The position numbers and the translations under genes were made by a program. Under the pieces are notes generated by a model. It worked only from the letters and a program-made list of their open reading frames with translations, was not told the origin of the DNA and ran no database searches. Shown piece by piece: positions 25,639 to 34,237 of a DNA stretch of 64,000 bases. Origin of the DNA: WHSW01 sp963705955 (lineage in GTDB: Bacteria; Actinomycetota; Thermoleophilia; Solirubrobacterales; 70-9); NCBI GenBank assembly GCA_963705955.1, contig CAVPLH010000006.1, forward strand, positions 1,426,001-1,490,000, in the 5' to 3' direction. How positions within the stretch are numbered: the first letter of the stretch is position 1; every line of letters begins with the position of its first letter.

Positions 25639-26856
25639 TCATCGGCGCCGGCGCGCGAACAGCGATGCGGCGAACGCGACGACCAAGGCGACGACGGCGA
25701 CCGCGAGCGCCACGGCGACCACGCGGCTGCCGGGGATCGCGGCGTCGTAGCGCTCCAGAATCGTCGCCGCGTCGACCGCTCGGGCGGCGACGAGCGGGAC
25801 GCGCCCGACCGGCTCTCCGTCGAGCCTCACGGTCGCCCTGCCGAGGCGCTCGCCGCGTTCGATCGGCCCTTCGACCTGGTCCGGCGTGGCGACCGAGGTG
25901 GCGAGACGCTGGCCCTTGCGGACGGTCAGCTTCACCGTCCTGGTCGCGATCAGCGGCAGCCGCTCGTCCTGATAGCGAACCGAGGCGCTGGCCAGTCGCT
26001 CGCCGCGGCGGACCGGCGTCTTGCGCTCGTAGAGCGAGAAGCCGTAGTCGAGCAGGGTGACCGTCGAGCCGTCACGCTCGGCCTCGCTCGGCGCGCCGAG
26101 CACGGCCGAAACCAGGGTGACGCCCTTCCGGGTCGCCGAGCCGACCAGCACGTATCCGGCGCCCAGCGTATAGCCGGTCTTGACCCCGTTCACGTCCGGG
26201 ACGCTGCGGAGGAGCGCGTTGCGGTTCTCGACCTCGCGCACGTGGTCGCCGCTTCGCAGAACCGCGTCGGGGCTGTCGAAGATGCGCCGGAAGAGCCGAT
26301 CCGATCGCATCCGGATCGCCAGGCGTGCGAGGTCCTCGGCGCTCGAGTAGTTGTCCGGATCATCGAGGCCGATCGGGTTCGCATACGACGTGTCGTCGAG
26401 TCCCAGGCGGCGCGCCTCGCGGTTCATCTGGGCGACGAACGCGGGCACGGACCCGGCCGCCGCCTCGGCGAGCGCCTCCGCGGCATCGTTGCCCGAGACC
26501 AGCAGCATCCCGGTCAGCAGATCGCGGACCTCGATCCGCTCGCCCGCCTGCAGGCCGAGCAGCGACTCCGCGGGGAGCGCGTCGTAGCCGGGCGCCGTGA
26601 CGGTCTCGCCGAGCCGCAGGTCGTGGCGGGCGACGAGCGCGGTCATCAGCTTCGTCGTCGAGGCAACCGGATACGAGGACGCGCCGCGGTGCGCGGCGAG
26701 CACCTCGCCGTCGGAAGCGTCGACGAGGATCCAGGCGCGCGCCGGCAACTCGGGCGGCGGGTCGGGCGCCCCGGCGGCCGGGCGCGGGGCAACGAGGAGC
26801 GCTAGGGCAAGGACCGCGCAGGCGAGGGCGGCTAGCCGCCGTTCAGCGCCTTGCAC
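25639..26856 (-). CDS. D-alanyl-D-alanine carboxypeptidase (peptidase S11, PBP5-like)
   Basis: Serine D,D-carboxypeptidase trimming peptidoglycan pentapeptides, 405 aa. Start GTG 26856 lies inside the 3' end of the LysM gene and yields the signal peptide 'LAALACAVLALALLVAPRP'. Active-site triads: SxxK in 'YPVASTTKLMTALV' , SGN in 'GMLLVSGNDAAEAL', KTG in 'DVNGVKTGYT'. A PBP5_C-like beta domain follows (about 270-370), then a C-terminal membrane anchor 'VALAVAVVALVVAFAASLF' with Arg-rich end. Membrane-anchored at the outer face. Confidence 0.93.
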   Translation of the reverse strand: MQGAERRLAALACAVLALALLVAPRPAAGAPDPPPELPARAWILVDASDGEVLAAHRGASSYPVASTTKLMTALVARHDLRLGETVTAPGYDALPAESLLGLQAGERIEVRDLLTGMLLVSGNDAAEALAEAAAGSVPAFVAQMNREARRLGLDDTSYANPIGLDDPDNYSSAEDLARLAIRMRSDRLFRRIFDSPDAVLRSGDHVREVENRNALLRSVPDVNGVKTGYTLGAGYVLVGSATRKGVTLVSAVLGAPSEAERDGSTVTLLDYGFSLYERKTPVRRGERLASASVRYQDERLPLIATRTVKLTVRKGQRLATSVATPDQVEGPIERGERLGRATVRLDGEPVGRVPLVAARAVDAATILERYDAAIPGSRVVAVALAVAVVALVVAFAASLFARRRR

Positions 26857-27212
26857 CCATCGGTCACCAGATCGACGCAGTTCTGGACCTGCAGCGCCTG
26901 CGGGTCGAGGTTCGGGTTCAGCCTCACCAGCCGGTCGACCGGGACGCAGGTCTTCTCCGCGATCCCGCTCAGACCCTGGACGTCCTCTGCCTGAACCACG
27001 TAGTAACCGTCCCTGACCGCCTGATCGGCGGCCGGCTTGCAGCCCGTGGCCGACGTAGTCTTGCCTCGCTCCTTGCTCCCGCCGTCGTCGCTGGAGCTCA
27101 GATAACCGGTGACGACCAGCACGATCGCCGCGATCACGACCGCGAGCACGAGCGGCGCCATCACGCGCGCCGTCCAGCTCGTCGGCTTCGCCTCCCGGCT
27201 GCTGCGATCCAT
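26832..27212 (-). CDS. LysM-domain membrane protein
   Basis: 126 aa: short basic cytoplasmic N-terminus, one membrane segment 'VLAVVIAAIVLVVTGYL' (about 22-38), a Ser/Gly/Lys linker, and a LysM-like module 'DGYYVVQAEDVQGLSGIAEK' through 'RLVRLNPNLDPQAL', with two cysteines likely bonded. It should bind peptidoglycan outside the membrane. Its 3' end overlaps the start of the carboxypeptidase gene by 25 bp, so the two are likely co-translated and work on the wall together. Confidence 0.85.
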   Translation of the reverse strand: MDRSSREAKPTSWTARVMAPLVLAVVIAAIVLVVTGYLSSSDDGGSKERGKTTSATGCKPAADQAVRDGYYVVQAEDVQGLSGIAEKTCVPVDRLVRLNPNLDPQALQVQNCVDLVTDGCKALNGG

Positions 27213-27263
27213 GGTTCCGGGGATCGTAGGCGCTCAATGAGGCCCTGGAGCGCATAGCGATGC

Positions 27264-28151
27264 TCAGCGGGCGGCGCTTTGCGCCACGTCCCAGACCTGG
27301 TCGCGGAGCCGCGCGGCGACGGCCGCCGGGTCGGGGGCGCCGGCGATCGACCGCGAGGCGGCAACCAGCGCCGAGGCCGGATCGTCCGAGAAGGCGTCCG
27401 CGAGCTCGGCGGCGTTGCCGCCCTGCGCCCCGACCCCGGGGACGAGAAAGATCGAGTTCGGCATCAGCTCGCGCAGCCGGGCGAGGTGACGCGGCTCTGT
27501 CGCGCCTACGACCGCGCCCATGCCGCTGAGCGCCGAATGCCCGGCGAGCCGCGGCGCCCGGTCGGCGACGAGGCGGGCGAGGTGCTCGAACAGCGGCCCG
27601 TCGGGTCCGGGGAGGTCGAGCACGTCGGCGGCGCCCGGGTTCGAGGTGCGGACGAGGGCGAAGACGCCGGCCCCCGCCTCGGCCGCGGCCGCGATCAGCG
27701 GCTCGAGGGCGTCGCCGCCGAGCAACGGGTTGACCGTGGCGGCGTCGGCCCCCAGCCCCCCGACCTCCCCCCACGGCGTCGCGACGGAACCGAACAGGGC
27801 CTCCCCGTAGGCGGCGGCGCTGACCGGGACGTCGCCGCGCTTGCCGTCGGCGATCACCAGCAGGCCCGCCTCATGCGCCGCGGAGACGACCTCGCCGAGC
27901 GCCCGCCACCCGGGGGCGCCGAGCCGCTCGAAACAGGCGAGCTGGGGCTTCGCCGCGACGCAGGCGGGCCCTGCCGCCTCGATCAACTCGACGCAGCTGC
28001 GGACGACCGCATCGGCCGCGGCCTCGGCGGGCTCAACGCCCTCGCGAGGCCGCGGCTCGAGTGCGGCTGGATCCGGGTCGAGGCCGAGACAGACCTGGCT
28101 GCGCCGCTCCGCGACGAGCGCGGCGAGCCGGTCGGCGAACGGTGCGCTCAG
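27264..28151 (-). CDS. pyrF: Orotidine 5'-phosphate decarboxylase (type 2), CTG start
   Basis: Last step of UMP synthesis, 295 aa. Type 2 OMPDC marks: 'SQVCLGLDPDPAALEP', the catalytic 'LLVIADGKRGDVPVSAAAYG' (Lys and Asp), 'AATVNPLLGGDALEPLI', and 'VPGVGAQGGNAAELADAF'. The N-terminal strand 'FADRLAALVAERRSQVCLG' is essential, yet no ATG, GTG or TTG is in frame before it. CTG 28151 overlaps the HU stop as CTGA. This gives LSAPFADRL and is the third such case in the window. pyrF beside an HU-like gene is a known neighbourhood in Actinobacteria (mihF or hup). Confidence 0.92.
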   Translation of the reverse strand: MSAPFADRLAALVAERRSQVCLGLDPDPAALEPRPREGVEPAEAAADAVVRSCVELIEAAGPACVAAKPQLACFERLGAPGWRALGEVVSAAHEAGLLVIADGKRGDVPVSAAAYGEALFGSVATPWGEVGGLGADAATVNPLLGGDALEPLIAAAAEAGAGVFALVRTSNPGAADVLDLPGPDGPLFEHLARLVADRAPRLAGHSALSGMGAVVGATEPRHLARLRELMPNSIFLVPGVGAQGGNAAELADAFSDDPASALVAASRSIAGAPDPAAVAARLRDQVWDVAQSAAR

Positions 28152-28421
28152 CCCTTGACCCTCTGCTTCAGCCCCGCGCCGGCCGAGAACTTCGGCACTC
28201 TGCCGCCGGCGATCGTGATCCGCTCCCCGGTCCGCGGGTTGACGCCCTGGCGCGGCCCGCGCTCGGCAACGCTGAACTTGCCGAAGCCGGTGAAGTTGAC
28301 GTCGCCGCCACGGGCGAGCGTGTCGGTGATCGCACCGAGCACGGTTTCCACCGCGTCGGCGGCGGCCTTCTTGCTCTCGAAGTGCTGGGCGAGGCTGCTC
28401 GACGAACTCAGACTTGGTCAA
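28148..28421 (-). CDS. HU family DNA-binding protein, frame shift near 28394
   Basis: Nucleoid-associated HU/IHF-type protein, about 90 aa when repaired. TTG 28421 follows the strong ribosome site GAGGAGGACA. It reads MTKSEFVEQ, then in another frame 'LAQHFESKKAAADAVETVLG' and on to 'NFTGFGKFSVAERGPRQGVN' and 'PKFSAGAGLKQRVKG', the full HU fold with the proline arm. One extra C in 'CAGCCTCG' (28393-28394) separates the parts. Because HU is normally essential I read this as an inserted base in the assembly, though a real mutation with a second copy elsewhere is possible. pyrF is coupled downstream. Confidence 0.88.
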
Positions 28422-28557
28422 TGTGTCCTCCTCGTGAATGCTCTTGATTCGGGCTGGCGCGCACAGTAACAGCGCCTCTAGACGGCTTTACACAGCCGCG
28501 GGCGCGGCATCCGCATAAACCCACGCCCGTCGCACCCGGGTCGCGCGGCCGGGTTGC

Positions 28558-29410
28558 TCACGCAGCCACCTTCGCTCGAGCCTCGCCGACGGTCTGTCGC
28601 GCCGCGAGGCGGGCGCCCGTCTGGGGGTCATGGGCCGGCAGGTATACGGTCGGCGTCGACCCCGCGTAGGCGCGGATACGCTCGTGCGTGCGTCGCTCCG
28701 CCTCCTCGTCGAGCCCGACCCCGTCCACGGCTCCCCGCAGCATCGCATCCTCGGTGTATGAGCTGTCGCCCGCGATGAACACGGTGTGGTCGCCTTCATC
28801 GACAAGCACCGCGAGCTGGCCGGGGCTGTGCCCTGGGACCTCGACAAGCGTCACGTCGCCCGCGTCGGTCAGCGTCAGGCTCGCTGGAAACGGCCCGACG
28901 GGCGTCGGCTCGAGGTCGACTGGAGTCGGGTCGAACCATGATGGCCAGCGCTTGTTCGGATACCCCCGCAGCCGACCGCGAAGCCCCGACGCGTAGATCA
29001 GCTCGCGGCGTGAGACGAGGATCTCGTGGTCCGGGAAGTGGTGTAGGCCTCCGGCGTGATCGGTGTGGAGGTGGGTCATCACGAGCAGGCGGACATCGCC
29101 CCGCTCGATGCCCAGCCGACGCAGCTGCGGACCGATCTCCTGCTCGAGGCTCGACCGACTCGCGGACCGCGAACCTGAAGAACGGCTGCCAGCGCGGGAA
29201 GTAGCCCGGCTCCGAAACCCGCGCCGTCTCGCCGGTGTCGACGACGATCACCCCCTCGGGGTGCTCGATCGCGAAAGCGTAGATCGGCAGCGGCTGCGTC
29301 CACTGCCGATCGATGAGCGTATTCAGCAGGCGGCGGCGGCCATGCCCCACCCCCTCGCGCCACCTGGTCGTGATCGCGACACTTCCGGTCTGGATCGCGT
29401 GGATGTTCAT
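28558..29410 (-). CDS. Metallo-beta-lactamase fold hydrolase (lactonase-like), frame shift near 29150
   Basis: About 283 aa when repaired. The N-terminus 'MNIHAIQTGSVAITTRWR' and 'GVIVVDTGETARVSEPGYFP' resembles N-acyl-homoserine lactonase-like members. The zinc site 'MTHLHTDHAGGL' (HxHxDH) and later 'VEVPGHSPGQLAVL' and 'IAGDSSYTEDAML' are in another frame. They join at 'RESVE' / 'LEQEIGPQLRRLG' after removing one C near 29150. Start ATG 29410 overlaps the TetR stop as ATGA, so it is the regulated partner of that repressor. Substrate could be a lactone or another ester. Confidence 0.86.
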
Positions 29411-30039
29411 CTCGGCCTCCTTCTCTGGTGCTCGGGACTCGTTTTCGGTGTCGGGGCGAAGCCCCGCAGGATCAGCTCGACGACGCCCTCGGCAAGCCGT
29501 TCGTCGATCGGGCCGCCGGTGATCAGCAGGCGGTAGAAGAGCGGCCCGCCGAGTACGTCGAGGGCGAGGTCCAGATCGAGGTCGGCGCGCAGGTCGCCGC
29601 GTTCCACGCCGCGCTCGAGGACGGCGCTCAACGCCGCCCGCCGGCCGGCAAGGAATCCCTCGCGGACCAGGCGGGCGAGCTCGGCGTCCCGGTGCATGGC
29701 ATCGATCAGGCTCGGCATCACGCCCGCCTCGACCGAGCCGCTGTAGACGTCGACGGCCGCTCTCATCAGCGCCAGGAGATCGGCGCGGGTCGAGCCGGTC
29801 TCGGGGACGGTGATCTCGCTGACGAGCGCCGCGACCGCCGTCGCGATCAGCTCGTCCTTCGAGCGGTGACGCCGGTAGATGGTCGCCTTCCCCACCCCCG
29901 CGCGAGCGGCGACATCGTCCATCCGAAGGTCGCGGACGCCGACCTCGGCCATCAGCTCACGAGTCGCCGCGAGGATGGCGCGATCGGCCCGCTCCTCTCG
30001 CGGTCTGCCGATCGGCGGGTTGGCTGTCTGGTCGGTCAT
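29407..30039 (-). CDS. TetR family transcriptional regulator
   Basis: 210 aa, start ATG 30039. The N-terminal helix-turn-helix is 'LRMDDVAARAGVGKATIYRR' (about 39-58), preceded by 'ADRAILAATRELMAEVGVRD'. The C-terminal ligand domain resembles TetR_C_16-type members ('GPLFYRLLITGGPIDERLAE'). It is coupled to the metallo-hydrolase downstream (ATGA), and two palindromes lie just ahead of its start, so it is probably autoregulated and induced by the hydrolase substrate. Confidence 0.93.
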   Translation of the reverse strand: MTDQTANPPIGRPREERADRAILAATRELMAEVGVRDLRMDDVAARAGVGKATIYRRHRSKDELIATAVAALVSEITVPETGSTRADLLALMRAAVDVYSGSVEAGVMPSLIDAMHRDAELARLVREGFLAGRRAALSAVLERGVERGDLRADLDLDLALDVLGGPLFYRLLITGGPIDERLAEGVVELILRGFAPTPKTSPEHQRRRPR

Positions 30040-30046
30040 CGGTGTA

Positions 30047-30073
30047 CTTACAGAACTGATGAGGTTCCGTAAG
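30047..30073. promoter_or_regulatory. Palindromic operator candidate for the TetR regulator (site 1)
   Basis: CTTACAGAAC (30047-30056), 7-bp spacer, GTTCCGTAAG (30064-30073): arms match at 9 of 10 positions. It ends 8 bp before the TetR start codon, in an unusually A+T-rich patch. Confidence 0.72.
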
Positions 30074-30087
30074 CACACGGTAGCATA

Positions 30088-30113
30088 CTTCCGAAACCCG
30101 TGCGTCTCGTAAG
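30088..30113. promoter_or_regulatory. Palindromic operator candidate for the TetR regulator (site 2)
   Basis: CTTCCGAAAC (30088-30097), 6-bp spacer, GTCTCGTAAG (30104-30113): 8 of 10 arm positions complementary and same half-site family (CTTnCnnnAC) as site 1. Two sites about 40 bp apart suggest cooperative repression. Confidence 0.6.
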
Positions 30114-30172
30114 TGCCGCCTACCCGGCGATGTAGGCGGGGACGCGCGAGCGTCCCGCGCCGCGGCCGGTGC

Positions 30173-31836
30173 TCACATCCGTTCCGGCGCGCTGACGCCG
30201 AGCAGCCCGAGCACCGCCGCGATCGTCCGCGCCGTGGCGAGGCAGAGCCCGAGCCGCGCGGCCTCGGCTCCGGGAGCCGGCGCGCCGACCACCCGGGCAT
30301 CGCGATAGAAGGCGTGAAAGTCGGCCGCGGTGGCCGTCGCGTAGGCGCAGAGGCGGTGCGGGGCGCGCCGCTCGGCCGCCGTCTCGATCTCGCCCCGAAG
30401 CTCGAGCAGGCGGCGCACGAGCGCCGTCTCGGCGGGCTCTGCGGCGGCGTCGAGCGCCGGCTCTGCGGCGGCCGCGGCGATCACCTCCGCCGGGTCGGCG
30501 ACCCCCGCTTCCTCGGCTGCCTTACGGAGGATGCTGGCGATCCGCGCGTGCGCGTACTGGACGTAGTAGACGGGGTTGTCCTGGGATGCCGAGCGCGCCA
30601 GATCGAGGTCGATGTCGATCGTCGTGTCGTGGCTGCGCTGAAGGATGAAGAAGCGCGCCGCGTCGACGCCGATGTCGTCGAGCAGCTCGTCGAGGCTGAC
30701 GAAGTCGCCCTTGCGCTTCGACATCCGCGCCCGCTCACCGCCCTCGACGACGCTGACCATCTGCATGATCGCCGCCTCGAAGCAGTCCGGGTCGAGCCCG
30801 AGCGCCCCGAGCGCCGCGCGCATTCTCGGCACGTAGCCGTGGTGGTCGGCGCCGAGCACGTTGATCAGCCGCTCGGCGCCGCGCTCGAGCTTGTCGAGGT
30901 GGTAGGCGATGTCGGGGGCGAAGTAGGTCGGCTCGCCGTCCTTGCGGATCAGGACCCGGTCCTTGTCGTCGCCGAACTCCGTCGTCCGCAGCCACACCGC
31001 GCCGTCGCTGCTCGTAGACGTGGCCGTGCCCGCGCAGCTCGTCGAGCGCGTGCTCGACCCGGCCCGAATCGCGCAGCTTGCGCTCCGACGACCAGGTGTC
31101 GAAGCGGACCCCGAAACGGTCCAGGGTGGCCTCGATCCTGGTTCGCATCGACTCGGTCCCGAGCCGCGCCAGCGCCTCGAGGTCGTCCGGATCCGCGCCC
31201 CGCTCGCGCAACTCGTCGGCGAGCGCGCCGACGTAGTCGCCCGAGTAGCCGTCCTCGGGCGGCTCGGCGCCCGTCATCCGGGCAGCGATCGAGCGCGCGA
31301 AGAGCTCCACCTGGGTGCCGGCGTCGTTGAGGTAGTACTCGCGCTCGACCGCGTGCCCGTTCGCCGCGAGCAGCCGCGAGAGGGCGTCGCCGAACGCGGC
31401 CCCCCGTGCGGCGGCGACCGTCACCGGACCGGTCGGATTGGCGCTCACGAACTCGACCAGGATTCGCTCCGCGTCGTCGCGCGTCGGTCGCCCCGAGCGG
31501 GTCGCCGGCACCGAGCAGCGCGACGGTCGCCTCGCGGTGCCAGCGGTCGGCGAGGAACAGGTTGAGGAATCCGGGGCCGGCGACCTCGATCCGCTCGGCG
31601 CTCGAGGCCAGCGAGGCGTCGAGCTCGGAGCGCAACCGGTCGGCGACCTCGCGCGGCGGCGCGCCGAGCACCGGGGCGAGCAGCATCGCGGCGTTCGAGG
31701 AATAGTCGCCGAGCCCGGGCTTCGGGGGGCGCTCGAGGGTCAGCTTCGCGTTCGCCTCGCCGCCGAGCTCGGCGACGGCTCCGTGCACCGCGGCGCGGAG
31801 CTCGGCGAGCGGGTCTGTCGACGGGCGGGTGGCCAC
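30173..31836 (-). CDS. argS: Arginyl-tRNA synthetase, frame shifts near 31480 and 31007
   Basis: Class I synthetase, about 553 aa when repaired. Start GTG 31836 (VATRPSTDPLAELRAAVHG). The N-terminal Add-1 domain contains 'LERPPKPGLGDYSSNAAMLL'. The middle block, another frame, has 'ILVEFVSANPTGPVTVAAAR', where the usual HVGH is replaced by TVAAAR. The C-terminal block, a third frame, has 'ERARMSKRKGDFVSLDELLD' (KMSKS) and the anticodon domain ending 'VLGLLGVSAPERM'. Each junction closes by dropping one base ('GDPLGATDA' to 'DDAERILVEF'; 'GHVYEQ' to 'DGAVWLRTTE'). As argS is essential, assembly insertions are the simplest explanation. Confidence 0.9.
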
Positions 31837-31944
31837 GTCCCGATGGTAGTGCCGAGCCGGGCGCGGCGAGCGGGCCCGATCGCGGCCGCGGCCGGGTCCC
31901 CTGGGTGCGATCGCCGGTCCGCCAGGCCCTAAGCTCTCGCGCCG

Positions 31945-32877
31945 ATGAGAGCGCTTGTCACCGGCGGCGCCGGGTTCATCGGATCGCACCTGGTGGAGGC
32001 GCTCGTCGAGCGCGGCGATCAGGTGCTCGTCTACGACGACCTCTCCACCGGGCGGCGCGAGAACCTCGGCGCCGCGCTCGCCTCCGGCGCCGATCTGGTG
32101 CAGGCCGGAATCACCGACTCCGACGCGGTCGCGGACGCGTTCGCGCGCTTCGAGCCGCAACTCGTCTTCCACCTCGCCGCCCAGATCGACGTCCGCCGCT
32201 CGGTCGCCGACCCGATCTTCGACCTCGGGGTCAACGTCGGCGGCACGATCAGCCTGCTCGACGCGGCGCAGCGCCACGGGGTCGACCGCTTCGTCCTCGC
32301 GTCCACCGGCGGCGCGATCTACGGCGAGGGCGCCGGTCGCGAGCTTCCCTTCGACGAGGACGCGGCGTGCCGCCCCGACGCCCCGTACGGACAGTCGAAG
32401 CTCGCCGCGGAGGGGTACCTCGGCCTCTATCGGCGACTCTACGGCCTCGAGACGGTGGCGCTGCGACTCGGGAACGTATTCGGGCCGCGCCAGGATCCGT
32501 TCGGGGAGGCGGGCGTCGTCGCGATCTTCGCCGGCTCGCTGCTCGAAGGCCGCCGGCCGAGCGTCTTCGGTGACGGCGAGCAGACGCGCGACTACGTCTA
32601 CGCCGGCGACGTCGCCACCGCCTTCCTCGCCGCCTCGGCCGCGGGCGGCGAGGGCCCCTACAACATCGGCACCGGGATCGAGACGAGCGTGCTCGAGCTC
32701 GGCCGCCGGATCGCGGCGGCGTGCGGCGCCGAGTTCGACCCGGAGATCGCCGCGCCACGGCTCGGCGAGATCCGGCGCGCCGCGATCGACCCCGGGCGCG
32801 CCGAGCGCGAGCTGGGCTGGCGCGCGGAGCGTGGCCTCGAATCCGGGCTCGAGCTGACCGTCGACTCGATGCGCTGA
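31945..32877 (+). CDS. NAD-dependent epimerase/dehydratase (UDP-glucose 4-epimerase-like)
   Basis: Short-chain extended SDR, 310 aa, likely making an activated hexose for surface glycans. NAD motif 'ALVTGGAGFIGSHL' (about 3-16), 'HLAAQIDVRRSV', the catalytic 'STGGAIYG' and 'YGQSKLAAEGY' (YxxxK), and substrate loop 'LRLGNVFGPRQDP'. It lies divergent from argS and has no close sugar genes. UDP-glucose 4-epimerase (GalE) is the nearest named activity; other nucleotide-sugar epimerases are equally compatible. Confidence 0.9.
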   Translation: MRALVTGGAGFIGSHLVEALVERGDQVLVYDDLSTGRRENLGAALASGADLVQAGITDSDAVADAFARFEPQLVFHLAAQIDVRRSVADPIFDLGVNVGGTISLLDAAQRHGVDRFVLASTGGAIYGEGAGRELPFDEDAACRPDAPYGQSKLAAEGYLGLYRRLYGLETVALRLGNVFGPRQDPFGEAGVVAIFAGSLLEGRRPSVFGDGEQTRDYVYAGDVATAFLAASAAGGEGPYNIGTGIETSVLELGRRIAAACGAEFDPEIAAPRLGEIRRAAIDPGRAERELGWRAERGLESGLELTVDSMR

Positions 32878-32878
32878 A

Positions 32879-32898
32879 TCGACCGATGCCTCGGTCGA
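32879..32898. terminator. Hairpin in the convergent epimerase / M48 spacer
   Basis: Perfect 8-bp stem TCGACCGA / TCGGTCGA with a 4-nt loop, immediately after the epimerase stop. No T-run on either side, so any termination would be weak or bidirectional. Confidence 0.45.
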
Positions 32899-32932
32899 GC
32901 GAGGAGCGGATCGACCGCCGCCGATGCGCGAC

Positions 32933-34189
32933 TCAGCCCGGGGGCGGGCGCGACTCGGCGCGGGCGGCCCCGATCCTCTGCACGGTGGTCGGATGGGTTC
33001 CGAAGATCGCGCTGATCAGGCCCGGGGGATCGGGGTCTGAGACGTTCGCCCGGGCGAGCTCGACCTGGAGGTCGATCATCCCGGCGGGGTCGTGGGTGAG
33101 CGAAAGCGCGAACGCGTCGGCGCTCGCCTCGACCTTGCGGGAGAGCTGGTTGGCGGCGACGTTGAGCACGAACGCCGCGAGCCCGATCGCGAGCAGGTAG
33201 GCGGGGATCGCCGCGGGGCTCGCCGGGTCGGCGCCGGTGCGGCCGGCGACCGCGGTGCCGAGCTCGCGGGAGAAGAGCAGCCCGAGCGGCGCCACGAGGG
33301 CGACGAAGGCGAGCCCGCGTGGGATGTCGTCGTGGGCGACGTGGCCGAGCTCGTGCGCGACGACCGCGTTCAGCTCCGGGCGGTCGGCTCGCCGCAGCAG
33401 GTTGTCGTACAGCACCACCCGCTTGGTCGGGCCGATGCCGTCGACGTAGGCGTTCAGCGAGGTCACCCGGCGACTCGCATCGACGCGGTAGACCTGGCCG
33501 ATGTCGACCCCTGCCTGGCGCCCGAGCGCGAGCACGTCGGCGCGCGCCCTGCTCGATGCCGGCAGCGGCTCGAACTTGTTGAAGATCGGCGCCAGGATCA
33601 CCGGCGCGACCCAGGTGAAGACGGCGGCGAGCACGGTCACGGCGGCGGCGGCGGGAATCCACCAACGGCGCGGGAAGCGACGGACGAGGAAGATCAGAAG
33701 CGCGGCCCCGGCGGCCGTGATCGCGACCGTTATCGCGGTCGAGCGGCAGAGGTCCCAGGCCCAGGAGCCGAGCGACTGCGAGGAGATCCCGACGTCGACG
33801 GCACGCTCGTGCGACGCGATCCCGAACGGCAGCGTCGCGACGGCGGTCAGCACGGCCACCCCCGCCCCGGCGAGCGCGGCGCCGCGCAGCGGGCGAGCGG
33901 CGAGCCGGTCGAGCCGGCGCCGCAGCACCGCCGGCCGACCGAGCGCGACCGTGACCAGGACGACGTACTCCGCGGCGAGCCCGCCGGCCAGCAGCCACAG
34001 CTGACCGTCGCGGTAGCCGGTGGCGCGCTCGATCTCGGCGGCGGAGAAGTACCGGTGCTCGTCGACCGGCAGCGGCTTCGGGAGGCCCTTCGGGCTCAGG
34101 ATCCAGACCGCGACCTCGGCGACGACGACCATCGCCACAGCGGTCCCTCCGCACCCGAACCGCGGTCGAACGCCGCCAGGAGCCCGCAA
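32933..34189 (-). CDS. M48 family membrane metalloprotease
   Basis: CAAX-protease/HtpX-type zinc metallopeptidase in the membrane, 418 aa. Hydrophobic segments lie near 12-32, 63-85, 105-125, 150-175 and 190-212, then 'RVTSLNAYVDGIGPTKRVVL' and the zinc motif 'AVVAHELGHVAHDD' (HExxH, about 278-287) with the third ligand in 'KVEASADAFALS'. Architecture is that of STE24-like M48 proteins rather than the shorter HtpX. It diverges from the phosphoesterase gene with only 48 bp between the starts. Confidence 0.9.
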   Translation of the reverse strand: MRAPGGVRPRFGCGGTAVAMVVVAEVAVWILSPKGLPKPLPVDEHRYFSAAEIERATGYRDGQLWLLAGGLAAEYVVLVTVALGRPAVLRRRLDRLAARPLRGAALAGAGVAVLTAVATLPFGIASHERAVDVGISSQSLGSWAWDLCRSTAITVAITAAGAALLIFLVRRFPRRWWIPAAAAVTVLAAVFTWVAPVILAPIFNKFEPLPASSRARADVLALGRQAGVDIGQVYRVDASRRVTSLNAYVDGIGPTKRVVLYDNLLRRADRPELNAVVAHELGHVAHDDIPRGLAFVALVAPLGLLFSRELGTAVAGRTGADPASPAAIPAYLLAIGLAAFVLNVAANQLSRKVEASADAFALSLTHDPAGMIDLQVELARANVSDPDPPGLISAIFGTHPTTVQRIGAARAESRPPPG

Positions 34190-34237
34190 TCCTCATCGGC
34201 GCTTACCATAGACCGCCGGTTCGGGGGTCCCTTTTCG

